From assembly GCA_028564675.1 (NCBI GenBank), contig JAOVVO010000102.1, positions 1 to 64,000 on the forward strand: a DNA stretch of 64,000 bases, given 5' to 3'. Under the pieces are notes generated by a model. It had not been told where the DNA came from. It saw only the letters and a list, made by a program, of their open reading frames with translations, and did not search any database. The stretch comes from Onchocerca lupi (taxonomy: Eukaryota; Nematoda; Chromadorea; Rhabditida; Onchocercidae). Each line of letters begins with the position of its first letter. Within the stretch, counting starts at the first letter, position 1. Shown one piece after another: positions 12,401-24,131 of this stretch. The translations under genes and the position numbers were made by a program.

Positions 12401-15400
12401 AGGAATAATAAAGTTTATGAGACAAACATTCTCACTAACTTTTTGATACCATTTGATGTATTCAAACCTAAGCGAAAACTTCAAAACCAAAGTCTATCGG
12501 GATATGCAAATTTCCTTTTAATCTTAGTAATAATTACATACTCACATAAATTTACGAAATAAATAAAACAGTTAATATTACCGATTGAGAAACCACGATT
12601 GCTGAGAAACACGGGAGCTATTCTGCCTAACCGCCACATCGCATCAGCTGCTGCATCTTCACCAAAATCACGTAAAAGTATGTAAAATATATTTGTTTTG
12701 CTGCCCGATCCCAAGAGTGCCTTATCCAGTACTCCACATATCAAGACACTATTTCGGATTATCACGTAGGAATCCTAAAATGTTCACACTAATTTATAAC
12801 ATTTTCATTTTCAGAATCCTGAAATGCTTACACTAATTTACAACATTTTCATGAAAATAATGGAACAATCTCAGTTCAGAATAGAACTGAATAGAATTCG
12901 AATAAAATCCATATTATATTATCTATATTTAATAACCTTAACGCAAAATTCTTCGTTGCCAGTATAACTTTTATTCTTTGTAGTTAAATTCAAATTGATC
13001 TTCGAATTCACATCTGGCCTTATAATTAATTCCACTAACTGAAAAAAATAACAATGAATGAAACTGCCCGGTTGCAGTGAACGTTGAAAACAGAGAATGA
13101 CTCTTCAATACAACCATAAGTTAAAAATTATGCACATTTCATACACACATTTCAGATTCATGAAATTATTTCCATCGATTACTTTCTTATAAGACAGGAT
13201 CAGCTGAATAGCAAAATGAGGAGATCATCATATTATGTCAGCAAATAAATACCTCAGAAGTCATATAAGCCAGAACAAATTGTCTCACCTGTTTTCCGGT
13301 CCAAAGTTCCACTGGTTTTAGAATTGCTGGTGGTGGTACTCGAATTCTTTGTTGCTTTTTGGAATTTGAATCTATGACTGCAGCAGCAAAACGATGCATC
13401 TCCGAACGAGGAAAAAAGCTATCTTTATGTGTTAGAAGATAACTACCAGTGATGAAATCCTATAAATTCTAATGGGCTTTAGGAAATTTGTGCTGAATAA
13501 TATTTTACTTCAAAGAGCAGAAAAGATAAATAATATTTGCGATTAAACCATTTCAATAAATCTAATCACTACTTGGCTTGTAAGTAGTCGATATACTATC
13601 GAACTTTTGGAATATACCTAACTTACTCAAATGAAGATTTCACTTATAAAAAATTCTAATATTTACGGAAATTAGTGCAAAGTCAAAAAATATTTGACGG
13701 TAGTCCAGAAAGTATTATATCAAAAGTCTAAGAAAAGTGCTTTCTAATGAGAAATTAAGGAAAATAATGCAAAACAGATATACCTGTATTGCAGCAATGA
13801 GTGGTTCACCGGATCTCGGAGTAATTAGGTTACTTTTGACACCCATTAGTAGAGATGCTTCAGCACGGGCTTCATAAGTTTGGGGAACATGTAAATTCAT
13901 CTCATCACCATCAAAATCGGCATTGTATGGAGTGCATGCACATTCGTTAAACCTAAACAACTGAAGTGTAATAATTTCAAATGGAGTATTAAATCAGATT
14001 AAAATCAAAGTCAAACAAATAAGTGATTGATCTCATTGCGCCGTAGAAGTGCCAACAATTATTCAGTGTCAAAGAAGACAAAACTATTTTCGGAGCTTCC
14101 ACTTTTTTTTTAAATCGAGAAAAGACTGGATGTGATAACAGAGTGAGACTAGGCAATCCGAATCACTAGTTTGATCAAAGCACATATCAAAATAAATAAC
14201 TCAGTGAATAGCATCGTAAGAGAAGATACTAAGGGAGATTGACATTCCAAGGAGAAACTAAATATCGGCAAATTTGAGATGTTTGAGGCGCAGATTAAAA
14301 ATGATGTCTCAATAATAAGTGCTAGCGGATAGCACTAACAATGGAAAGATACTTACTTTTGGATAACTACCAGACCACATTCAATTTAACAAAAATAGAT
14401 TAGGCATACCACAAAAAACAAAAAAAAAAAAAATAATTTTAAAAAAATTTGAAAAGTGAAAGTGAGTTAAAGTGAAACTATGGTATACCTGAATGTTCTT
14501 CCAGGAACGACTTTTGCTCTATGAGACATGATTGAGATTTTATGCAATGAAGGTTGCCTGTTGAAAAGTACAATATCGTTGTCATCCAAGTGCCGTTCAA
14601 TTATATCGCCAACTTTCAACTGTGCAGCTGTGACTTCACGATTACCGTACCTATAGTTGGACAGCTAAACTTTATGCTGCAAATCTATTAAGAACAATCA
14701 ACAAGTTTTGATGTAATCTTATTGCTAATTACTGGAAAGTGTAAAAATATTAAAATAATATTATAATATTTAATAAGCCAAATTGTAATAAGTTAGAATT
14801 ATTTTTGTAAAACAGTTCTAGCTTACTAAATTTATTACTGGATGTAAAGTATATGGATTTTCAATATAAAGAGATATCAAATTAATGAATTTTGACGCAT
14901 ACTTGAGGAAACGTTTGTTGCCTGTTGCTCTTTCCACAATATGATTTGCACCTGGATGTATGTCATCACCATTCAAAATCAGTTTGCGCATTCGCTCAAT
15001 ATTTGCTGCATTTACAATTTCCGGAAAAGTGAGGATTTTAGCTATATGAACAGGAACACCGACCTGATCGATCCTAAGATTTGGATCCGGTGAAATAACC
15101 TGAAACCAACCCAATTAAAACTAAATTTTAGAGTGAAAGTATCAACAATACTACTAAATCTGTATGTGACTGCTGAGCAAGAAAAACTGATGCATTCTTG
15201 CCCGAATAAGAATTTTAATATTTTTAAAGTGAATAACCTGAAAAATCTCATCAGGCGATATTTCAAATGTAAATTATTGAGAAGATAATTCATTAAATAT
15301 AAAACTCATATGATTTCGCATGCCGAAGAAATCATCGGAAATGATTAGTCCGGCATGGCAACATCATGTCAGTTTTACATGTAATGAATCTTAAGCTGAA

Positions 15401-18392
15401 ATTTGCGAATATTTACCGTTCTTCCCGAAAAGTCAACACGTTTTCCGGAAAGATTTCCTCTGAATCTGCCTTGTTTGCCTTTCAATCGTTGTGTAAATCC
15501 ACGCGTTGCTCTTTTAGGCTGCATATCAGGTGGTAATCCACTCAGTTCACTGTTTATGTATAAAGCACATTGAACCTAGAAACGAAAAAAAGAAAAAAAA
15601 AAGATATAACATCTGGATTCTAACATACGTACCACATACATAAAATCTCAGAAACACGTAATAATTTTAATTATCTTTAAAAAAAACCAATAAAGAAGTT
15701 TATCCGAAAGTTCATAAACTTGCGAAAAAGTCTTATTTGCTTTTTAAATTTTATAATTACTTGCAAATGATCCCATGTCTCCGAAATAGTTTTGATTGGC
15801 GAACCTTCCTTTTTATGTTTTTCGATGACATCATTTATTAACATGATTTCTGATAATTTCATTGTAATATCATCCTCGGTTGTTCCTGATTTCACCTATA
15901 ATTCAGAAGTATTAAAATCCTTGAAAGTTAGAATAACAAAATCGGACATTTATTTACAAGTAGATCGACTGTGAATTATTGTATTTTGATTTCATTCACT
16001 TCAATAAACTACCTCAGATACAACAGAAGGTCGAATGCAGCATGGTGGAACAGGTATTCTAGTTAAAATGACATCTGATGGATGCTTCGGTGTATTTGCC
16101 GAGCGCACCATCAATAGTGGTATATCCTGAAAAATGATCCTCAATGAATTTTGCAAAAATTAACAGATCGATATCACATCTTTCCCCTAAAAAAAGCGTC
16201 AATCACAAGCAAGATTAATTATTGAGTATAGATCAGTCGAAATTTGTGGTTTAAAATTAATAAATTATTTCACTATATAAACACAACGGAGTTCACTGTC
16301 TATACACCGGGAAAGCCAAAAAAATTGCATCAGAGATTGCATAATGTCTAGTTTAATCTAAGATCTAATCAATAAGACTCCAAAATTTCATTTTAAAAAG
16401 TTGACAAACAACATTTTTTTGGCGCAATAATAATAATTAAATGTACCTCTTTTTCGATCTTGCTAAACAAGACTTGCACTTGGAGTGGATCTAATAAAGT
16501 GAATTTTGTCTTCGGTAATAAATTTTGTAATTCTTTATTTTCTTGGGCAGCATAAATGTAGTCGGAATAATTATCAGCAGGAATTACTTCAGCATGTGCT
16601 ATTTTCAATACTGCACCAACTGCTTTCTTTACAACACCTAAACATTATACTGTTCAAAAAACATAGCGCAACCAATAACAAAAATTTCTCACAAATAAGC
16701 TTTTTGCTTTTTGACTTAATCATTAGATCTCATCATTTCATCTAAGCATCGCGTTCCCTAATAATAGTGTGACTATAGGCTGGAACTATTACCATCCCAA
16801 AAGAGAGTTCACAATACTCATAAAATTAAAAAAATAAAAAAATCCTCATAAAAAAACTAAAATCGTTCCAACCATTTTATTTCGCCTAAATTTTTATAAA
16901 TTCATCATAAAAATATTAACCATTTTTATGCCCACATCTACTGCAAACAGTAATTTTTTTGCTGGCTGCAACGATACGTTTATGAAGTGCTTTCCGCCGT
17001 AAATAATCCAAATTGGGATTATTAATCTGATACAAAAATGCCTTTTTCTGTTCGCCAGTAATCAACATCGCAGAACAAAACTGTAACCAATTCAAACTAT
17101 CGAAGTTCCCAAATATTTAATACATCATATTTTCAATATCGATGACTGTATATATACACAAATATATATAGCTCTCTTGAAATTCCCAAATATAGTCATC
17201 AAACTACTGCGTATATCGTTAGATTGCGAAGAATTGCGATTATTTAGTTATTATAGCAAAGCCATTAACATCGTGATTTCACCGATTCTCAAGAAAATGA
17301 AAGTAAAAACTAAAAAAACAAAAAAAAAAAAACAAAAATAATAACTGTACCTTACAAATGCATTGCAACATCTGTATTGTAAGGCGAAAGAATCCAACAT
17401 GGAAAACGGGTATTGCAAGATCAATATAACCAAAATGACCAACACAATCAACCAAATTCTGTTTACAAGTTTGGCAATCAGTATGCTTTTGACATGTTCC
17501 CTAAAAACAAGTTAATTTTGGATCAATAATAGAACTTAAATAAAGATCCCTGCAAAAAATGTTAATTACATTTCTGCAAACAAAGACTGATTAACAGCTC
17601 AAACTATCTAATTTTACAACCAGTGAAATTTACAAGTTATGAAATTTCCCAAAATTTTAACTAATAAAGTTCAAAAATAAAATAATGATAGTGCTAATAT
17701 GGTACAGGTAAGAATAAAAGGATTACTATCTAATAAATGATTATTAATATGCTATATGCAATAAACTATGTGTATCATTACTGTATATAAATAAAGTAAG
17801 TAAAAATGCTACTGTATCGAACTGTAATTAAACCTTCAGCTAAATGCTTGATTCCGACTTTTTAATATAATAATTTGTGTACAAACAAAATTTCTTTTAA
17901 TTTTAGCGAAACAACTATTACAGAAATATCTGAAAATTAACAAATCTATATTTCGATCAGTACAAATTTATATTTCTCATCATTGCATATTTTTTACAAA
18001 CATAATTTACTGGAAATATTCATCATTTCTAATGGAGAAAAATGCAATACATACTAAGCGTGGATCGAGTGGTCCATGAGAAACCGGAACCCATCGACCG
18101 GGACTTTCATCATACAATTTGCTGTTGAAGACCGGAATATGTGCTACTTGTCTCATTAATTCAGCATTACCAGCTGTAAATTGCACACGGCTTCTGAAAA
18201 AATAAAAGTAAAAAAAGATAATTTTGCGAAAAGGAATGCAAAATTTATCCAAATCAAACCAAAATTGAACTAAATGAAAAATTTAACTAAAAAAAAAAGA
18301 AAAAAAAAACAAAAATCAAATCGAACAAACACAAAAAAAGAAACTAACACTCTGCGTGCCAAATCTGATTCGCGATACTGTTCTTTACCCAT
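6462..18392 (-). CDS. rpc-1: DNA-directed RNA polymerase III largest subunit RPC1 (POLR3A orthologue)
   Basis: Twenty-seven exons join in phase to 1,404 aa (human about 1,390): 18392..18349, 18193..18055, 17500..17351, 17080..16921, 16637..16447, 16126..16013, 15895..15761, 15575..15417, 15099..14903, 14650..14489, 13952..13784, 13459..13289, 13038..12937, 12774..12582, 12275..12053, 11904..11781, 11259..11062, 10904..10744, 10352..10164, 9492..9305, 9156..9086, 8799..8664, 8474..8308, 7862..7748, 7510..7353, 7256..7135, 6738..6462. It forms the catalytic core that transcribes tRNA and 5S rRNA genes. Visible landmarks are the N-terminal zinc clamp (Cys70, Cys73, Cys80, His83), a second zinc site (Cys157, Cys160), and the catalytic NADFDGDEMN with Asp496, 498 and 500. 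The trigger-loop region reads GEPSTQMTLKTFHFAGVASMN (Ser1060), and the Pol III C-terminus has GVSECII and IGTGLFKLL. It lacks a Pol II CTD, and its N-terminus (KEQYRE) is Pol III type. Confidence 0.97.
10591..10650. repeat. Dispersed repeat, copy A (rpc-1 intron)
   Basis: The segment beginning GGAGCCCCGAAGAATTCAAA and running through TTTGGAGCTGGAGTCAG resembles 49471-49530 in the same orientation at roughly 75% identity by eye. It is a little richer in G and C than its surroundings. The family is unidentified and may be a fragment of an old transposable element. Confidence 0.45.
12771..12852 (-). repeat. 44-bp tandem duplication that copies the 3' splice site of an rpc-1 intron
   Basis: Two copies (12771-12808 and 12815-12852) differ at 4 of 38 positions, with a 44-base period. 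Each carries the minus-strand acceptor and the first exon bases (TTTTAG|GATT at the used site, TTTCAG|GATT at the copy). Use of the upstream copy would add 44 bases and reach an in-frame TAG, so the downstream site is taken as functional. Confidence 0.8.
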
Positions 18393-19560
18393 ACTGATTA
18401 GAACGAAATAAATTCGTCTCTAAAAGAAAAAAGAAAGAAGAAACCCAGATAAAAGTATTTACTGTGGAAATTTCGAGAATTGAAATTTGAAAAAATTTAA
18501 CCAATACTTACAACTATTAAATTAAAAAATACACAAATGAAAGAAGCGAATGATTAGGAGACTAATTTAATCAAAATCTCATTTCAATATGATAACAATT
18601 ATAATTTGATATGCTCAAATATATTTCGCGAAGTTTGAAGTAAGTCAAAAACAATTACGACTAAATAGTACGAAACTATCCGATAACAGATCAATCATCA
18701 ATTAAATTCGGAATTATTTAACAGTCAAAAATTTTATAAAACATCAAAAATTTTTTGGCAAGAAATTAGCGCAAAATTGTATAGCGGTGATTATATTTAC
18801 TATCTCATAGAAAATCTATTATTTACATAATAATTATATATTCTCTTGCAAGAAAAATAGATAATTTTATGATTTTAAGTACGCAAATGTAAGTTCTATT
18901 AATGTGACTATTAGATGTATGAGTTTTAAGAAATGAATATAGTTAAAAAAATGGATATAATTATTATAAAGTTATAAAAAATGGAAATATTTATCAGAAA
19001 TAAATAAAAACTTGCACATTGAATAAATCCGGATAAATTTAGATTTTCAGGTAAAGATGTTAAATATGATATCATTCATAATTTCGTATTTTATAAGAAT
19101 GACCCTAAAATCAAGATTTTCCAAAGAGAGAAGGAGAGAGAGAAAGAGGGAGAAAGGTAAAAATAAAGAATGGTGCGGAAAAAGAAAGGAAATTTGATGA
19201 GAAAAAAAGGAAATGTTGATAGCAAACCAAATTATTGCATACGACATATAGACACATATATGCTAATTTTGCATCATTTCAATGTTCTATTTTTATTTTG
19301 TAAAAATGAGAAGAGAAAAAGAACAAGAGCGCGACCTTTGACCCTTGGCATATTCATGTCTAACCAAACGGAAAAGAACTAAAGGTAGAATCTGTTCACG
19401 GACTTGTCCGCGATTTTTATTTCTGCATATTTCAGAATGTACGAACCAGGAATTACCTATTAGGTTGGGCACAGGTAGTTTCATGTTATGACGGACTGTA
19501 ACTTTGAGATGAAGGTAAAGTAGTCGTAGATGAGGTTTTGGAGCTAGACAGGAGGAAGAG

Positions 19561-19662
19561 GACGTACGTGATACGTGCGTGAGATAGAAGGAAGACTTAC
19601 GTGATATGTGCGTGATACAGAAGAATTGCGCAAGTCAGGAGTAACAAGATTTGCGTGATATG
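19561..19662. repeat. 33-bp imperfect tandem repeat in the rpc-1/WDR5 intergenic region
   Basis: The sequence GACGTACGTGATACGTGCGT at 19561 recurs as GACTTACGTGATATGTGCGT at 19594, and TTGCGTGATATG follows at 19651. The repeated GCGTGATA motif gives a regular spacing upstream of WDR5. No known function is assigned. Confidence 0.6.
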
Positions 19663-20109
19663 TTTAACTTTTTTGTAAGAAAGAGGGAAATATATTTTAA
19701 TGAATAATATAAGTAATATAGCGAAAGTACAGAGATCTATGTAATTCTTCACTCCAAATTTAAGGAGGAAATTAATCTTCTGGATTTTTATTAATTAGAA
19801 GTGATCTCTAACCCTTCCCCCGTACTATATCTTAAATTAATTCAAATCCGCTAATTTAAATGTAAAGCAAAAAGTCACAAAATGGTTAAATAAAATGTTA
19901 TATGAAAAGTTCATTTAGGAAATATCATATCCAAAGATCGCACACTTCACATTTAAAGATTTTTATTTTTAATTTTTCTGCATGTGTTTTAAATGTATAT
20001 ATATTCCAGATATATGAATATGTATTTACTTACGTATTTAAAATTCTATTAGACTTGTTTACATGTATTTAAATCATTAGATTCATAATATTGAATAGTT
20101 TTAAATTTC

Positions 20110-20111
20110 AG
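20110..20111 (+). promoter_or_regulatory. Probable spliced-leader acceptor of WDR5
   Basis: TTAAATTTCAG ends at 20111 after an AT-rich stretch, and 59 bases of 5' UTR precede the ATG at 20171. No convincing upstream donor was seen, so trans-splicing is more likely than a cis intron. This remains an inference. Confidence 0.4.
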
Positions 20112-20170
20112 GATCAATATTAAAGAAGCTATAAAAGTGCAAGTGATAATAATATAGTAGTGATAAACAT

Positions 20171-23098
20171 ATGAATAATTCAATCAATGGTATTATTGGC
20201 AATTTGGGAAATAGTGGTGATGGAAGTTTGACTCTAAAAATGCAACAACAACAACAGCAACAACAACAATCTGTACGATGGTTTTTCTTAAAAATATTTA
20301 GTTTAGCTGAATTTGTTGATATTTACCTACTTCTTATAGTTTTATTATTAGCACTTTAAGTATCTTTTCTACAAAATTTACACTATATAATGATTTTTTT
20401 ATGTAATATTTAATTTTTGCAAATGTAAAAATATCCGAGGTAAAGTTCTTTTTAAGAAATCTATTAAAGTTCATGTCTGTAGTGATCCAGGAAGCGAACC
20501 TTTCTGAAAAATATTTTAAACTTCTTCCTCGTAATTTAATTGCAAGATAGAGAGAGAGATTGTAGAAATATAGGAATCAAAGTTCCATTGCTACATAGAT
20601 ATTTTATTGATTTGATTTTATGCTTTTATTCTTATTTTTTGTGCTATTTAATTTATGAATGTTGAAAATGATTAAAAGTTATTGCAGAAAATAGAAAGTG
20701 GTCAAGGGGATGCCAATTCCCGAACAGTCTACGATAATCAAAAGACAAATACACCGAATGGTACCAACACGACGAATGTACCATCTGCCGCGGTAATTTC
20801 ATCCGTTCGAGTAAATGAAAATGCAAACCAATAATTTTCGCAGTATCCATTTTTATATTCTTTTCCTTCCTATAGATTAAGTTTTGTGTTGTTTTATAGG
20901 TTCCAAATTACGACATCAAATATATATTATCGGGTCACACGAAAGCTGTGTCATCTGTCAAATTCAGTGCCGATGGATCGTTGTTAGCTAGCTCTAGTGC
21001 TGATAAGACGATCAAAGTGTGGAACACTCAAGATGGCAAAATCGAAAAAACGATTACCGGACATAAACTTGGAATCTCTGATATTTGTTGGTCGTCAGAT
21101 CATCGATTGATAACATCTTGTTCGGATGATAAAACACTGAAAATATGGGACGTTATGAGTGTATGTATTTCCTTCTTATTCTTTTATTAGAGATTATATT
21201 TGATGATGGCATATTTTAAATTTTCGGTAATATTGATAGAGAATTTTCATATTTTAAATGCATTACTATTTAATTAAAGTTTTTTTTCTAAAAATTGCTA
21301 CTGAATTTTTATTTCCATTTCCATCCATCAGAATCCTGACTGTGATGAAATATTGCAGAGCAAATGCTTGAAAACACTTAAAGGTCATACTAATTATGTT
21401 TTCTGTTGCAATTTCAATCCTCAATCTTCTCTGGTCGTATCAGGTTCCTTCGATGAAAGTGTTCGAGTTTGGGATGTAAAGACAGGTTCATGCATTAAAA
21501 CGCTTCCTGCACATTCCGATCCAGTTTCTGCAGTTTCTTTCAATAGGTAACTATTGTAATTTGCTATTCAGCATTAGATTAAAACAGGAACATATCCGGT
21601 ACAGATATCTTGGAACATATTTCATCGTTTTTTGAGCTCTGATAAGTGTGGAGTTACTTTCTTTGTTTCCGGTTGACAACCTTTTTGCAATTTCATGGTT
21701 ATTATTTGTTTTATAAATATTTAGAATATCAGTAAATATTCGGTATGATATTTTGAGCTATTAACTTTTAGTGGCCGATAAATAGTTGAATTTTGTTATT
21801 ATATGCTTTATTTTTAGAGATGGAACGCTGATTTGTTCAAGTAGCTATGATGGGCTTGTTCGAATTTGGGATACTGCCAATGGACAGTGCGTCAAAACTC
21901 TTGTCGGTAAGACTTGATTTGGTAAATATAAAATGACTATTTTATATTCTAGAATATTTGTTGGTTCAAAATTGATACCTGATTTTTGGAAAGAGATTAT
22001 CTAATTTGTGTAATAAATTAAAGTTTTCCAACTTTATTTTTGCTCTGATATATATTGTATTTTTTATGTTATACTTATTATTATTTTGTAGATGATGACA
22101 ATCCTCCTGTTTCCTTCGTAAAATTCTCACCAAATGGCAAATATATATTAGCAGCTACCTTAGATAGGTTTGTTATTAATATCAAATGAACGAATTTTGT
22201 ATGGAGACTTTTCATGCTAATCGAATCAATTTATTCCTTTCCAAACAGATATGACAGTAGTATTTGAAATTCTTTTTATTCTTTTTAAGCATTTCCTTTG
22301 TGTATGGAATGAATTTTTTTTTATTTAATTATTTGATTTTGCTCACTGTGTAACGGAATATAGAGAATTTCTCTTCAGCACACTAAAACTTTGGGATTTC
22401 AACAAAGGCAAATGCTTGAAAACTTATACTGGACATAAGAATGAAAAGTATTGTATTTTTGCAAATTTTTCTGTCACTGGTGGCAAGGTAATTGAATTTT
22501 GACATTTCGGATTGTTTTGCAATTATCTAATTTATATTTAGAGTAACATTTGAGTTGGTCTATTAGTACTACAAGATCAGACGAGGTACTTCTTTTTTCA
22601 CTGAATAAATGTGGATTATTCTATGCAATTTAATTTCAGTGGATAGTTAGTGGTTCGGAGGATAATCGTGTCTACATATGGAATTTGCAGTCTAAAGAAA
22701 TTGTACAAACACTTGAAGGGCATACAGGTAAGCATTCACTTTACTTGATTTTTAAAAATTTTTCTGCAGTTATCTCTAATTAGCATATTCAGACTTTAAT
22801 AAAAATTTTACTTTTATATGACATTTCTGCAATTTTTTAATGCATTTTATAAGTGTTATATTTTCCTCAAAAAACAAAAGCTTTAATTAATTTCACTTAA
22901 ATAATACTACGCATGTCTCTACTTGCTAATAGTGTGAAGAGACGGTAGCTTATATTTTTTATGTATGTAAACTAAAGGCAAAACTTATTTTTTATAGATG
23001 TGGTACTATGTACTGACTGTCATCCAACGCAAAATATCATTGCATCAGCAGCGCTTGAAAATGATCGTACGATTCGTTTGTGGAAATCTGATTTTTAA
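20171..23098 (+). CDS. wdr-5.1: WD40-repeat protein WDR5 (H3K4 methyltransferase complex core subunit)
   Basis: Nine exons (20171..20272, 20688..20792, 20900..21160, 21359..21546, 21818..21906, 22092..22167, 22379..22487, 22640..22727, 22998..23098) join in phase to 372 aa. After a low-complexity N-terminus of about 69 residues with a Gln9 run, a seven-bladed WD40 propeller begins at NYDIKYILSGHTKAVSSVKF. It shows repeated WD/IWD ends and the near-invariant [31 protein letters not shown] and SGSEDN segments of WDR5. The end, IRLWKSDF, is typical. WDR5 holds the MLL/SET1 (COMPASS) complex together and binds the histone H3 tail and the WIN motif. Exon 4 has two in-frame acceptors (21332 or 21359). 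I chose 21359 because it restores the usual blade spacing. The poly-Q is encoded by mixed CAA and CAG codons. Confidence 0.97.
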
Positions 23099-24131
23099 TC
23101 TTTTATATACATGTATATCCCAGTATATAGATGCTGCTAGCTGTGCCGATAATTAAATATGAATTATTCTGATATTTTTCTCTTAGTGAGTCTTTTGAAG
23201 CCTTAAATAAGTCTTCGAATAATTATTTGAATGAGTTTTTCTGGTTTTTAATTTATAGTTTATTCATGCATCTAGCGTATGTTGAATATCTCACTATTGC
23301 AGTCTTACTTCTGCTATATCTAAATAATAAAAATATTTTTGAGAAAGATATGAAAAATATCTCAGAACAAATTTTGGCAATTTTTAAAAGATTGACCATT
23401 TTTTTGAATGAACGATTCCATAAGTTTGTCTGTTTTATGTTGACAAATTGGTAGCATTATTTTTGATATTTATTCCTTTGCATTTTTCTGTTCGTTTTTT
23501 CTTTTTTATTTTCTATGAAATTGATATTGTTTGTTATAGAAATCAATTGTTTTTCTGCAGCATATTTCTCAATTTATGTCTGATACTCATTATTTCTGAC
23601 TTTTCTTCATAAATGTCGATAAAATAACTGATCATTTTCGGAATTTTTTGACAAAATAATTGATCAAATATCAGGTCAGACTGAGTATGATTAAATAGAA
23701 ATTCCATCAACAACAAAAATCTTAAGTTTTGTCTTGACAGTTTAGCAACAATATTTTTTTATCAGCTATTTACAGAATTCAGTTCTTTGCATTTCTTCCT
23801 GATCTTTCCTACTTCACATATCTTGAAATGAATTTTAAAAAAACAAACTTTTTAATATATTTAGAATTGGAATCTCAAATAATATACTATTCAGGAGCGA
23901 ACAACTGAAAGGAATCTCAAATAAGGCAATCTGGTCATTCAGCTTTGTGTGCGATTTTGTAAAATGTTTATAATGATTAAATTTTCTGGCATAAGTAACT
24001 CTTATAATTTAATGTGAACTTTAATCTTTAAGTTGAATAGGGAACAAGCAAAAATTGAACTTAATTTTTATCGAATGCAGGTAATCGTAACGAGAACGAA
24101 AAAAAAAAAAAAGTAAAATATAACATAAATT
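23099..24131. other. Intergenic region between the convergent WDR5 and kinase genes
   Basis: About 1 kb of AT-rich sequence holds both 3' UTRs. A plus-strand AATAAA at 23326-23331 is a candidate poly(A) signal for WDR5. A plus-strand frame of 75 codons (23227-23454) has no domain and is treated as chance. Nothing else is recognised. Confidence 0.55.

Larger units (their letters stand above)
18393..20170. promoter_or_regulatory. Divergent intergenic region between rpc-1 and WDR5, with a short tandem repeat
   Basis: Both genes are transcribed outward from this 1.8-kb stretch. An rpc-1 acceptor TTTTCTTTTAG (complement of 18420-18421) lies 27 bases upstream of its ATG. A WDR5 acceptor TTAAATTTCAG ends at 20111, 59 bases upstream of its ATG. 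Both are candidates for spliced-leader addition. Around 19389-19680 the base composition is less AT-rich, and a 33-bp unit is repeated at 19561 and 19594 (ACGTGATA.GTGCGTGA core), with a partial third at 19653. No other gene is evident. Confidence 0.5.
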
